From DAOMOD01 sp964526035 (lineage in GTDB: Bacteria; Pseudomonadota; Gammaproteobacteria; Xanthomonadales; BPKI01), in contig CAZGKE010000152.1 in the NCBI GenBank assembly GCA_964526035.1, positions 1-8,133 on the forward strand: DNA of 8,133 nt, given 5' to 3'. The notes below the pieces were generated by a model, which did no database searches, was not told the DNA's origin, and saw only the letters and a list, made by a program, of their open reading frames with translations. This document shows, piece by piece, positions 1 to 5,804 of this stretch. Numbering within the stretch: position 1 is the stretch's first letter; each line of letters starts with the position of its first letter. The translations under genes and the position numbers were made by a program.

Positions 1-69
1 TCGTCCAGACGCAGGATAGCGGAAAAGTTGGAACGAGGTCCGACTTCGCCGATGGGTCCAATGTCGAGG

Positions 70-192
70 TCACTTTCCCCGCCAATCGAGCGCCACGAAC
101 ACCTGTCGCCCTGCGCCGGGGGAATAGCGAAGGTTCCCGACGACGAGGTCGGCGCGTTCGGCGTAGCAGCGGTCGATGCGGTTGATCAGGCG
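70..192 (-). pseudogene. Remnant copy of the C-terminal end of a TonB-dependent receptor
   Basis: Read on the minus strand, 192-76 encodes 39 residues, of which 30 match the last 39 residues of the intact receptor at 432-2465. The shared segments include YAERADL, PGAGRQ and FVALDWRG. At the DNA level, 81-194 aligns without gaps to 440-553 with 17 mismatches in 114 bases (about 85% identity). Homology stops abruptly at about 194, just upstream of the matched codons. Downstream, the position matching the receptor's TAG is a Lys codon (73-75), and a TGA follows at 70-72. The open frame runs back to 339, but that extra part resembles no receptor and crosses a non-coding inverted repeat. Nine amino-acid changes from 17 base changes suggest relaxed constraint or paralogue divergence. 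It encodes only the last strands of a beta-barrel, so it cannot be functional alone. It is either a partial tandem duplication or the end of a deleted second receptor. Confidence 0.8.
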
Positions 193-242
193 GGGTCGTG
201 TCGCCCGAGCCATCGGGCCCCGTTGGTCGAAGCAGGTTATCT

Positions 243-319
243 GCAAAAGATGCAAAGCGCGCAAAGAAGAGCAGAAACCAAGGACGGATTCTTCCCTTTG
301 CGTGCTTCGCGTCATTTGC
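243..319. repeat. Imperfect inverted repeat, GCAAAG-type intergenic element
   Basis: The arm 243-271 is complementary to 291-319 at 22 of 29 positions, around a 19-nt loop (272-290). Each arm carries several GCAAA/GCGAAG-like words in series, including GCAAAAGATGCAAAG on the left and CTTTGCGTGCTTCGCGTC on the right. Repeats built from 'cgcaaag' words are common between genes in GC-rich proteobacteria, so this is probably a dispersed palindromic element and not a gene. It lies between the intact receptor end and the orphan receptor tail. It has no T-run, so it is a poor candidate for an intrinsic terminator. Confidence 0.6.
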
Positions 320-356
320 GGACCCATCGATTCTCGCAAGACGCGGGGCGGACGGT

Positions 357-375
357 GTCGGCATGGGATGCCGAC
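357..375 (-). terminator. Perfect 8-bp hairpin downstream of the receptor gene, possible terminator
   Basis: GTCGGCAT (357-364) and ATGCCGAC (368-375) are perfect reverse complements around a 3-nt loop. The hairpin lies 57-75 nt beyond the receptor stop codon in the direction of transcription. No U-tract follows on the minus strand, so it does not fit the classical intrinsic terminator. It may instead stabilise an mRNA 3' end or stop RNA polymerase weakly. Confidence 0.3.
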
Positions 376-394
376 CTACGACAGCGGAGTTGTG

Positions 395-427
395 CCGCGC
401 GCTTCTCCTGAGTCCCGAGTCGCGCGG
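395..427 (-). terminator. GC-rich stem-loop just after the receptor stop codon
   Basis: CCGCGCG (395-401) pairs perfectly with CGCGCGG (421-427) across a 19-nt loop. The stem begins 4 nt after the receptor's TAG. With the hairpin at 357-375 it gives two consecutive structures at the 3' end of the receptor transcript. There is no T-run, so a role in termination or 3'-end protection is only inferred. Confidence 0.25.
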
Positions 428-431
428 TGTC

Positions 432-2465
432 CTACCCGCGCCAGTCCAGCGCCACGAACAGCTGCCGCCCGGCGCCGGGGAAATAGCGGAAATTGCCGAA
501 GGCGAGGTCGGCGCGTTCGGCGTAGCGGCGGTCGGTGAGGTTCATGAGGCGGGCTGACAGGCGCCATGCGGGCGTCAGCTCGCGCTGCCAGCGTAGATGC
601 ACGAGATCGTGGCCGCCGTAGCGGGCGCTGTTGGCGGCGTCGAGGAAGTAGCCGCCCTGGTGCAGCCACTCCAGCTCGAAGCGGCCGAACTTCGGGTCGA
701 GACGGTTGAGGCGCAAGCCGGCGAGGCGACGTGGTGCCGTGTCGATCTCGTTGCCGCTGACGATGGTCTCGCCGCCGGCGATGGCGCGGTCGAAGGCGTA
801 GCGCTGCACGCTCCAGGACGCGTTGCCCGACAGCCACCAGCCCGGCGCCAGCGACAGGCTGCCCTCGGCCTCAATGCCGCGATGACGGGTGCGGCCGTCG
901 CTCAGGTTGAACCCGGCGGCATCGCGGATGATCACCTGACGCTTGTCATAGGCGTAGGCATCCAGCGCCAGCGTCCAGCCTGTGCCGGCACCGGTCATGC
1001 CGAGTTCCACACCCTGCAGCACCTCCGGACGCAGATCGGCCACGTCCTGGCCGCGCTGCAGGCGGTACAGCTCGGCCGCCTGCGGCACGCGAAAGGCGCG
1101 TGCGATTCGGGCGCGCGCCTGCCAGTAATCGCCGATGCGATGGCGCGCGCCGATCTGCGCGGCGCTGCGGGTGAAGCGGTCGCTGCGGTCTTCGGGACGG
1201 TTGAACAGACAGCCGCCGTCTGCCGCACAGGGGGTACCGTCCTCGCGCAGGTTGCCGCTGCTCATGCGGTTGGCGTAGCCGTAGCGCAGGGATTCCACGC
1301 GCAGGCCGAACAGCAGGTGGCTGCGTGCGCCGAGCGCGTGCTCGTACTCGCCGAAGGCAGCGAAATTGTCGGCGTCGACCCGGTAGTCATAGTGGCGTCC
1401 CTGCGGGCGGATCGCCTGCTGCAGCGGCGCACCTTCGGTGAGCGCCTCGGGCTGGAACTCCAGCACGCTGCCGCGGGCGCGCTCGGCGTCGAAGCCCAGG
1501 CGCCAGGCGCCAGCCGACAGCATGGCCTGCACGCCGGCACTGTCGCTGCCGGTTTCCTCCAGCGGCTTGCCGAGGATGAAGTGCTGGATGAAGCGCAGGC
1601 GGTCATGGCGCGCGTAGGGGCGGATCTCCAGCGTTTGTCCGTCGGACAGATCGAACTGCCAGCGTCCCTGCACGCGCGCCGCCTCGCCGTGGCGGAAGGC
1701 TTCAGGGTTGGCGTTGTCGAAGCGGCGCGCATCTGCAAAGGCATTCTCTCCCTGCACGAATCCCGCGGTGTCCTGGCGCAGGCGCGCGGCGCTGAACAGC
1801 AGCGCGGGCGCGCCCGGCGCCTCGCGCGCGATGAGCTGCGCATTGAGCTTCTGCTGGCGGAAGCCCTCGTCCTCGCGAAAGCTGCCGGTGTCGACCGCAA
1901 AACCGTCGATGCGCCAGGCGAGAGTTGGATCGGAATCCGACAGACCCACACGCGCACGGCGGTAGCTTTCGCTGCCGACTTCGAGACCGGCGCCGAAGCG
2001 CGGTCCATCTTCCGGCATCCGCGGAACCACGTTGATGACGCCATGCAGGGCGTTTGAGCCATGCACCGCCGCCCCCGGACCGCGCAGCACTTCGACGCGA
2101 GCGGCCTGCTCGGTGTTCAGCTCGAACAGCTGGTTGACGTTGCAGAATCCGGCCGGGCGCATCGGCACGCCGTCTTCGAGGAACAGGAACGCGCCGCAGG
2201 CGCCGACGCCGGTCAGCACCGGCGAACGGATGGCGGTGAGCTGCTCCTGTCCCGAACCGCGGCTGATCCAGGCACCGGGCACGCGCGCCAGGATTTCATT
2301 GGGATGGGGGGCGCCGGCGAGGTCGATGCTGTCGCGATCCATGGCCGACAGGGCCTCTGCGCGCGTGGCGCGCACCACATCGGCACGCGCGGTGACGCGG
2401 ATGCGATCAAGTGTTTCGGGATCAGGCGCCTGTGCGAGCGCCAAGGCGGCGAGCAGACCGAGCAT
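432..2465 (-). CDS. TonB-dependent outer-membrane receptor
   Basis: The 677-residue product would import a scarce ligand (iron chelate, cobalamin, sugar or similar) across the outer membrane using TonB energy. The ligand cannot be read from the sequence. A short hydrophobic leader (residues 1-13, cleavage likely after AQA) is followed by a TonB-box-like LDRIRVTA (19-26) and a plug domain (about 27-148) containing VEVLRGPGAAVHGSNALHG (124-142). The remainder is a beta-barrel with the typical FRVPQAAELYRL (459-470), ending in FVALDWRG. Most receptors end in an aromatic residue, whereas here the Trp is third from last. Cys pairs occur in the plug (C90, C108) and in a probable outer loop (C413, C419). 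The leader is short and has no basic residue. An in-frame TAG 10 codons upstream and the absence of another ATG, GTG or TTG support this start. The Shine-Dalgarno sequence is weak and the ATG lies in a hairpin. The gene follows the DUF1232 gene by 30 nt, suggesting co-transcription. Confidence 0.93.
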   Translation of the reverse strand: MLGLLAALALAQAPDPETLDRIRVTARADVVRATRAEALSAMDRDSIDLAGAPHPNEILARVPGAWISRGSGQEQLTAIRSPVLTGVGACGAFLFLEDGVPMRPAGFCNVNQLFELNTEQAARVEVLRGPGAAVHGSNALHGVINVVPRMPEDGPRFGAGLEVGSESYRRARVGLSDSDPTLAWRIDGFAVDTGSFREDEGFRQQKLNAQLIAREAPGAPALLFSAARLRQDTAGFVQGENAFADARRFDNANPEAFRHGEAARVQGRWQFDLSDGQTLEIRPYARHDRLRFIQHFILGKPLEETGSDSAGVQAMLSAGAWRLGFDAERARGSVLEFQPEALTEGAPLQQAIRPQGRHYDYRVDADNFAAFGEYEHALGARSHLLFGLRVESLRYGYANRMSSGNLREDGTPCAADGGCLFNRPEDRSDRFTRSAAQIGARHRIGDYWQARARIARAFRVPQAAELYRLQRGQDVADLRPEVLQGVELGMTGAGTGWTLALDAYAYDKRQVIIRDAAGFNLSDGRTRHRGIEAEGSLSLAPGWWLSGNASWSVQRYAFDRAIAGGETIVSGNEIDTAPRRLAGLRLNRLDPKFGRFELEWLHQGGYFLDAANSARYGGHDLVHLRWQRELTPAWRLSARLMNLTDRRYAERADLAFGNFRYFPGAGRQLFVALDWRG

Positions 2466-2480
2466 CAGAGCCTGATGCTC
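2460..2480 (-). promoter_or_regulatory. Perfect hairpin enclosing the receptor start codon
   Basis: On the minus strand, GAGCATCAG (2480-2472), the loop GCT and CTGATGCTC (2468-2460) form a perfect 9-bp stem with a 3-nt loop. A further G-U pair is possible at the base. The receptor ATG (2465-2463) sits in the 3' arm, and the place where a ribosome binding site should lie is the 5' arm and loop. Folding in mRNA would hide the start and limit translation unless it is opened by a ribosome finishing the DUF1232 gene (stop at 2498-2496) or by a factor. The structure is seen in the sequence. The regulatory role is inference. Confidence 0.5.
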
Positions 2481-2495
2481 AGTGCATGAATCGGC

Positions 2496-3074
2496 CTACC
2501 AGAGCGTGAACGCGGAGCCACGACCGCTGCTGGCACCACTGGAGCGACTGCGGTCTGATTTGCGACGACGGCGCATGCGCGACAGGAGCGACAGGCGGCG
2601 ACTTTCCGCCCACTCGACGCGACCGAGGTTGCTGGTCTTCTCGCCGCGGCGCGCGGCCTCGGCCGCGCGATAGCGGCAGAAGTCCTCGTAGGCCTCGATC
2701 TCGTGGCGCAGCTCGCGGACCACCAGCTCGATCATGATCGCGTCATCAAGGAAGCCCAGCACCGGCACATCATCGGGGATCATGTCCTGCGGATCGGCGA
2801 AATAGGTCAGTGCCGACAGGACATGCTTGCGCTCCGCATCCGGCAGCGCCCAGCCGACATCGTCGACCATGGTGATCATCTGCTCCAGCTTCTCGAGGCG
2901 CTCGGCGATGAAGTGCGGCAATTTACCCTTGCGGGTGCCCTCCAGCATGCCGCGGGCGGCCTTGACGATGGCAGCGTCATCGAGATGCGTCTGCGCCTCG
3001 CGCGCCTTCTTCATCACGCCGCGGAAGTGCTTGAGATCGCTCTCGTCGAGTTCGAACTGGATCTTGATGGACAT
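2496..3074 (-). CDS. DUF1232/YkvA-family protein
   Basis: The 192-residue product has the YkvA (DUF1232) core at about residues 85-120: an aromatic-rich stretch, then ADPQDMIPDDVPVLGFLDDA, matching the family pattern D-x-I-P-D-x-x-P-x-L-G-x-L-D-D. No biochemical function is established for the family. I see no signal peptide and no clear transmembrane helix. The N-terminal 80 residues look helical and charged, and the last 40 residues form a basic Ser/Arg-rich tail (RMRRRRKSDRSRSS) that could bind nucleic acid or acidic lipid. The open frame continues upstream into the N gap. The ATG at 3074 was chosen because an AGGGA ribosome binding site lies 10 nt before it, a promoter candidate precedes it, and family-like sequence begins soon after. 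It is the first gene of a probable two-gene unit with the TonB receptor. Confidence 0.88.
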   Translation of the reverse strand: MSIKIQFELDESDLKHFRGVMKKAREAQTHLDDAAIVKAARGMLEGTRKGKLPHFIAERLEKLEQMITMVDDVGWALPDAERKHVLSALTYFADPQDMIPDDVPVLGFLDDAIMIELVVRELRHEIEAYEDFCRYRAAEAARRGEKTSNLGRVEWAESRRLSLLSRMRRRRKSDRSRSSGASSGRGSAFTLW

Positions 3075-3105
3075 GCGCAAAATATCCCTGCAGAGGCTGG
3101 CCGCG

Positions 3106-3134
3106 AGCCTACGCCGGGGGGATTGGGGCGTCAA
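3106..3134 (-). promoter_or_regulatory. Candidate sigma70 promoter for the DUF1232-receptor unit
   Basis: On the minus strand, TTGACG (3134-3129) matches the -35 consensus at five of six positions. It is followed, after exactly 17 nt, by TAGGCT (3111-3106), a weak -10 with three of six matches. Transcription would start near 3099, about 25 nt before the ATG at 3074, leaving room for the AGGGA ribosome binding site. The spacer is C-rich. The -35 is good and the placement ideal, but the -10 is poor. Confidence 0.4.
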
Positions 3135-3140
3135 TGTCTG

Positions 3141-3160
3141 GGGAGCAGGGAGCAGGGAGC
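3141..3160. repeat. GGGAGCA heptad tandem repeat, left edge of the gap
   Basis: Two complete GGGAGCA units plus a partial third run directly into the block of N. They form the left end of a heptad array that continues, with the variant unit GGGAGTA, on the other side of the gap. Simple arrays like this between genes are familiar from xanthomonad genomes. Its position at the gap edge suggests the array caused the assembly break. Confidence 0.75.
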
Positions 3161-3260
3161 NNNNNNNNNNNNNNNNNNNNNNNNNNNNNNNNNNNNNNNN
3201 NNNNNNNNNNNNNNNNNNNNNNNNNNNNNNNNNNNNNNNNNNNNNNNNNNNNNNNNNNNN
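3161..3260. other. Assembly gap of 100 N
   Basis: Exactly 100 unknown bases. The round number suggests a placeholder for unknown length, so distances across it should not be trusted. Both flanks are GGGAGYA heptads in the same orientation, so the missing sequence is probably more of the array, perhaps with a copy of another dispersed element inside. Open frames that run through it are not meaningful. Confidence 0.98.
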
Positions 3261-3280
3261 TAGGGAGTAGGGAGTAGGGA
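3261..3280. repeat. GGGAGTA heptad repeat, left arm of a 19-bp inverted repeat
   Basis: Positions 3262-3280 (two GGGAGTA units with partial units at each side) are the perfect reverse complement of 3394-3412. This is the right edge of the array interrupted by the N gap. The 113-nt spacer (3281-3393) is not repetitive. Its minus strand could encode a short leader-like peptide starting at 3375, but that frame runs straight into the heptads and the gap. Confidence 0.75.
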
Positions 3281-3393
3281 AAAGCGAAGTGGCTGATGCA
3301 CGCCATGCTTTCGCCCTCGCGCGCAATCGAAGCAAGGAAAACCAGTGCAAAGAGCGCGCTCCAGCATCGACGCACGCCCCCGTCTTTCCCCGC

Positions 3394-3416
3394 TCCCTAC
3401 TCCCTACTCCCTGCTC
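3394..3416. repeat. Inverted heptad array abutting the PLD gene stop codon
   Basis: On the plus strand this reads as TCCCTAC, TCCCTAC, TCCCTGC and then TC, the reverse complement of GGGAGTA and GGGAGCA units. Its right end overlaps the first base of the PLD gene's stop triplet (3416-3418). With 3262-3280 it forms a perfect 19-bp inverted repeat with a 113-nt spacer, able to form a long stem at the 3' end of the PLD cluster transcript. It may act in termination or mRNA 3'-end protection, or may simply be a dispersed element. Confidence 0.65.
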
Positions 3417-5167
3417 TAGAGAATCGGCTCCAACCCCAGTCCGAACGCCGTTACCAGCGCGGTCGGTATACGCTTCAGCGGTGAGGTGGCTTGAGGGAAA
3501 TCACCGACTTCGTGGTAGCACTCGAAGAAGCGCGGATGGCGCGGCGGTTTGGGGTCGCAGTCGGGGTTGATCTCGAAGCTGGTGGTATAGCGCCACGGCC
3601 ACAGATCGAAGATCGGCAGGTTCTCGGAGATGTTCGACATCAGTCGGCTGAACTTGCCGATGACGGCGCTGCGCTGCCGACGGGCGATGGTCCAGGCGTT
3701 GCCGGGCGCGATGTCCTCGTCGATCTCGCCGCGGATGCGCCGCGCAAAGGCCTCGTCCCAGATGATCAGGCCGGATTCGGTGTTGATGTCGGCCGAACGC
3801 GGCGTGAAATTGTGCGAGCCGATCATGGTGATGTGCCCGTCGATGACCAGCGTCTTGGCGTGCATGCCGATGCGCGGCGACGCCTGCCCGGGTGGGCCGA
3901 GATCGGCCCCTGTCAGCCAGTCCCAGGCATCCAGCCGCGCGGCGGCATTGGCGGGATAAGGCTTCCACTCATGGATCTCGAATCCGAAGCGACGCACGTA
4001 CATGCGCTTGTACTTGTGTGACAGGGCGTAGACGAAGAACGCGTCGGTGGACGCCAGGCTGTTGGTGGAGATCACCAGCCGCGGCGGCGTCTCGCGGTCG
4101 GCAAGGTCGCGGAACAGTGCGCGCGCCCTGCGGCTCAGCACCAGATAGGGGGTCTGCATCCACAGTTCCCGGGTGGTGCCTTCGATCATCCCCTTGATCT
4201 GCACGGTCAGGTCGCGCTCGGCCGGGTGTGGCCCCTCGTGGATCTTGTTCGGACGATCCCAGAAATACTGGACACGTTCGACGGCGAAAACCTCCGGGAG
4301 AAAACGTCGGGCCATCGCCGCGGCATCTCCGGCAATCTGATCGAGCACCGCGATGCGCGCGGCCTGCGCTGCGTCCACGGGAATCCACGGTTCGCGCTTC
4401 TCGCCATCGAGGATGCGCCGGGCCACGTCGCCCAGGGCCTGCACACTGACCGACTTGTCGTGCGTCCAGTAGGCCTCGAAGGACGTGCGCATCTCGCCGG
4501 CCTCGGGACCGATCAGCAGCACGTCGCGGTCGCGGAAGTTGAATCCTGCGTCCCAGTCGAAATAGCGCTCCTGGACGTTGCGCCCGCCGGTGATGCCGCC
4601 CACGCCGTCGACCAGCAGAAGTTTGATGTGCATGCGCTGGTTGAATCGCCAGAAGCAGCACAGGATGCCGGCGGCAAACTCCAGCTTCTGGGTGCGCGCC
4701 TCGCCGAACGTCGGATTGTAGAACTTGAGTTCGAAGTTGATGTGGGCGGTGGCGAGATAGGCCAGCAGCTCCGGGTCGTCAAGCGAGAACAGCTGGTCCA
4801 CCAGCAGGCGCACGCGCACGCCGCGACGCGCCGCTGCCAGCAGCTCCTGCAGCAGCAGCTGTCCGGCCACGTCCTTGCTGAAGATGTAGCTCTGCATGTC
4901 GATCGATTCGCGCGCGGCGCGGATCAGATGAATGCGCATCAGCAGGGAGGACTCGCCGCCTTCCAGGCTGAGCACCCGATGGCGGCCGTCGCCGCCGAGA
5001 TCGAGCAGTGGCGAAACGACCGCACAACGATCGGCGCGATCGCAGCTCAGCGTGTGCGCCTGCGCGGCGTCCACGCGCTCCTGCGAGGCACGGACCAGCT
5101 TTCGGGAAGGACCACAGGCGGCCAGCAGCACGCACACCAGAAGCAGACAGAGTCGCACGCTGGCCAT
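3416..5167 (-). CDS. PLD-superfamily lipoprotein (ClsC/YmdC-like, two HKD motifs)
   Basis: The 583-residue product is a phospholipase D/cardiolipin-synthase superfamily enzyme, expected to cleave or exchange phosphodiester bonds, probably of phospholipids. Both catalytic motifs are intact: HIKLLLVDG with GGRN (H180, K182, D187) and HAKTLVIDG with GSHNF (H436, K438, D443). The N-terminus MASVRLCLLLVCVLLAAC is a lipoprotein signal with lipobox LAAC. The residue after the Cys is Gly, so outer-membrane sorting is expected. About 110 residues follow the second motif, with a Trp/Pro-rich stretch (LPIFDLWPWRY) near the end. I chose the ATG at 5167 because the lipoprotein signal starts there. An in-frame TTG at 5227 overlaps the yceI-like stop and would add 20 residues. 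Neither start has a clear Shine-Dalgarno sequence, so translational coupling to the upstream gene is likely. Cardiolipin synthase versus phospholipase activity cannot be decided. E. coli ClsC acts with YmdB, and no macrodomain partner is seen here. Confidence 0.9.
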   Translation of the reverse strand: MASVRLCLLLVCVLLAACGPSRKLVRASQERVDAAQAHTLSCDRADRCAVVSPLLDLGGDGRHRVLSLEGGESSLLMRIHLIRAARESIDMQSYIFSKDVAGQLLLQELLAAARRGVRVRLLVDQLFSLDDPELLAYLATAHINFELKFYNPTFGEARTQKLEFAAGILCCFWRFNQRMHIKLLLVDGVGGITGGRNVQERYFDWDAGFNFRDRDVLLIGPEAGEMRTSFEAYWTHDKSVSVQALGDVARRILDGEKREPWIPVDAAQAARIAVLDQIAGDAAAMARRFLPEVFAVERVQYFWDRPNKIHEGPHPAERDLTVQIKGMIEGTTRELWMQTPYLVLSRRARALFRDLADRETPPRLVISTNSLASTDAFFVYALSHKYKRMYVRRFGFEIHEWKPYPANAAARLDAWDWLTGADLGPPGQASPRIGMHAKTLVIDGHITMIGSHNFTPRSADINTESGLIIWDEAFARRIRGEIDEDIAPGNAWTIARRQRSAVIGKFSRLMSNISENLPIFDLWPWRYTTSFEINPDCDPKPPRHPRFFECYHEVGDFPQATSPLKRIPTALVTAFGLGLEPIL

Positions 5168-5223
5168 CTGCACAGCGCGGCGGGACTGCGTCGGCCCTGC
5201 AGGAGTCTCGCGCGCCACGCCGC

Positions 5224-5799
5224 TCAATTCGTGACCAGCATGATCTCGAAGCGCAGACGCACCCGGTCAGAGAGCGTTCGGCGACCCTCGCCAAGCCGGA
5301 AATCGGAGCGCTTGACCCAGCCGCTGGCGCGTACCGGACAGTGGTAGCCGGGCGCCTCGCATTCCGATGACTCGATCTCGAAATCGACGCTGCGCTCGAC
5401 GCCGCGGATGGTCAGGCGGCCCGGCAGCCGACCACCTTCGCGCAGGCGCGACAAGGGCACCGGTTCGGACGCGAACACGATCACCGGATAGCGTTCGGCG
5501 TCGAAAAAATCCGGTCCGCGCGCCCAGCGCTCCTGGTCGGCGCGACGCATGTCGAGGCTGTTCACCGGGATGCGCGCGCTCACTGTGGCGCGCTGCTGCG
5601 CATCGACGCTCACTTCACCTTCGATACTGGCGAAGTTGCCGCGGCCGCGGAAAAACAGCAGCACGCCGACATCGAAATCGGCCACCGAACGCTTGGGATC
5701 GAGGCGCACCGGCTCGCTTGCGGCAGCATGCGTCATCCACAGGGTCGACATCAGCAGGAGAAGTCCGCACAGCCCGTGGCCATGACGCCGCATTCCCAT
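5224..5799 (-). CDS. YceI-family periplasmic lipid-binding-like protein
   Basis: The 191-residue product has a signal peptide (about residues 1-27: MGMRRHGHG, hydrophobic core LCGLLLLMSTLWM, cleavage near HAAA-SEP). A YceI domain fills the remainder. YceI proteins are lipocalin-like barrels that bind polyisoprenoid or other lipids in the periplasm. Family landmarks are RSVADFDVGVLLFFRGRGNF near the start, SLDMRRADQERWARGPDFFD and ERYPVIVFAS in the middle, and GRLTIRGVERSV and KRSDFRLG near the end. The usual His of the opening HS motif is Arg here. C147 and C154 could form a disulfide. The open frame extends upstream to 6168 through sixA in another frame, but that part is a shadow. The start at 5799, 5 nt after the sixA stop, places the signal peptide first. 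A second ATG at 5793 is almost as good. The gene sits inside the four-gene cluster and nearly abuts both neighbours. Confidence 0.88.
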   Translation of the reverse strand: MGMRRHGHGLCGLLLLMSTLWMTHAAASEPVRLDPKRSVADFDVGVLLFFRGRGNFASIEGEVSVDAQQRATVSARIPVNSLDMRRADQERWARGPDFFDAERYPVIVFASEPVPLSRLREGGRLPGRLTIRGVERSVDFEIESSECEAPGYHCPVRASGWVKRSDFRLGEGRRTLSDRVRLRFEIMLVTN

Positions 5800-5804
5800 T
5801 CCGT

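Larger units (their letters stand above)
1..431. other. Intergenic region downstream of the TonB receptor gene
   Basis: No intact gene is supported here. The short open frames on both strands lack recognisable domains, except for the receptor-tail remnant at 70-192. From right to left the region holds a GC hairpin just after the receptor stop (395-427), a second perfect hairpin (357-375), an imperfect inverted repeat (243-319) and the receptor-tail copy. In positions 1-69 I see nothing I can name. The stretch around 240-300 is visibly more A-rich than the coding sequence around it, as expected for non-coding DNA. Confidence 0.6.

Noticed and set aside
28..557. Overlapping plus-strand frames at the left end (28-411, 176-538, 198-557)
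   Set aside because: They cross the inverted repeats and the antisense of the receptor tail, contain no recognisable domain, and are inconsistent with the all-minus layout.
597..2057. 486-residue open frame on the plus strand opposite the TonB receptor
   Set aside because: It is rich in Ala/Val/Gln/Arg with no domain. It is the usual antisense shadow of a GC-rich gene, and the receptor on the other strand is unmistakable.
3141..3280. CRISPR array suggested by short repeats near the gap
   Set aside because: The units are 7 nt and directly contiguous with no unique spacers. This is a simple tandem repeat.
3075..3350. N-terminal extension of the DUF1232 protein to 3350
   Set aside because: It passes through the 100 N and the heptads. 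The ATG at 3074 has a ribosome binding site and an upstream promoter candidate.
3109..3375. Minus-strand frame from 3375 beginning like a signal peptide (MRRCWSALFALVFLASIA)
   Set aside because: The leader-like start is attractive, but the frame soon becomes translated heptads and then the N gap, with no ribosome binding site recognised. A small exported peptide cannot be excluded until the gap is closed.
4226..5347. 373-residue plus-strand open frame opposite the PLD gene
   Set aside because: It is an antisense shadow of low-complexity composition, while the minus strand carries two intact HKD motifs.
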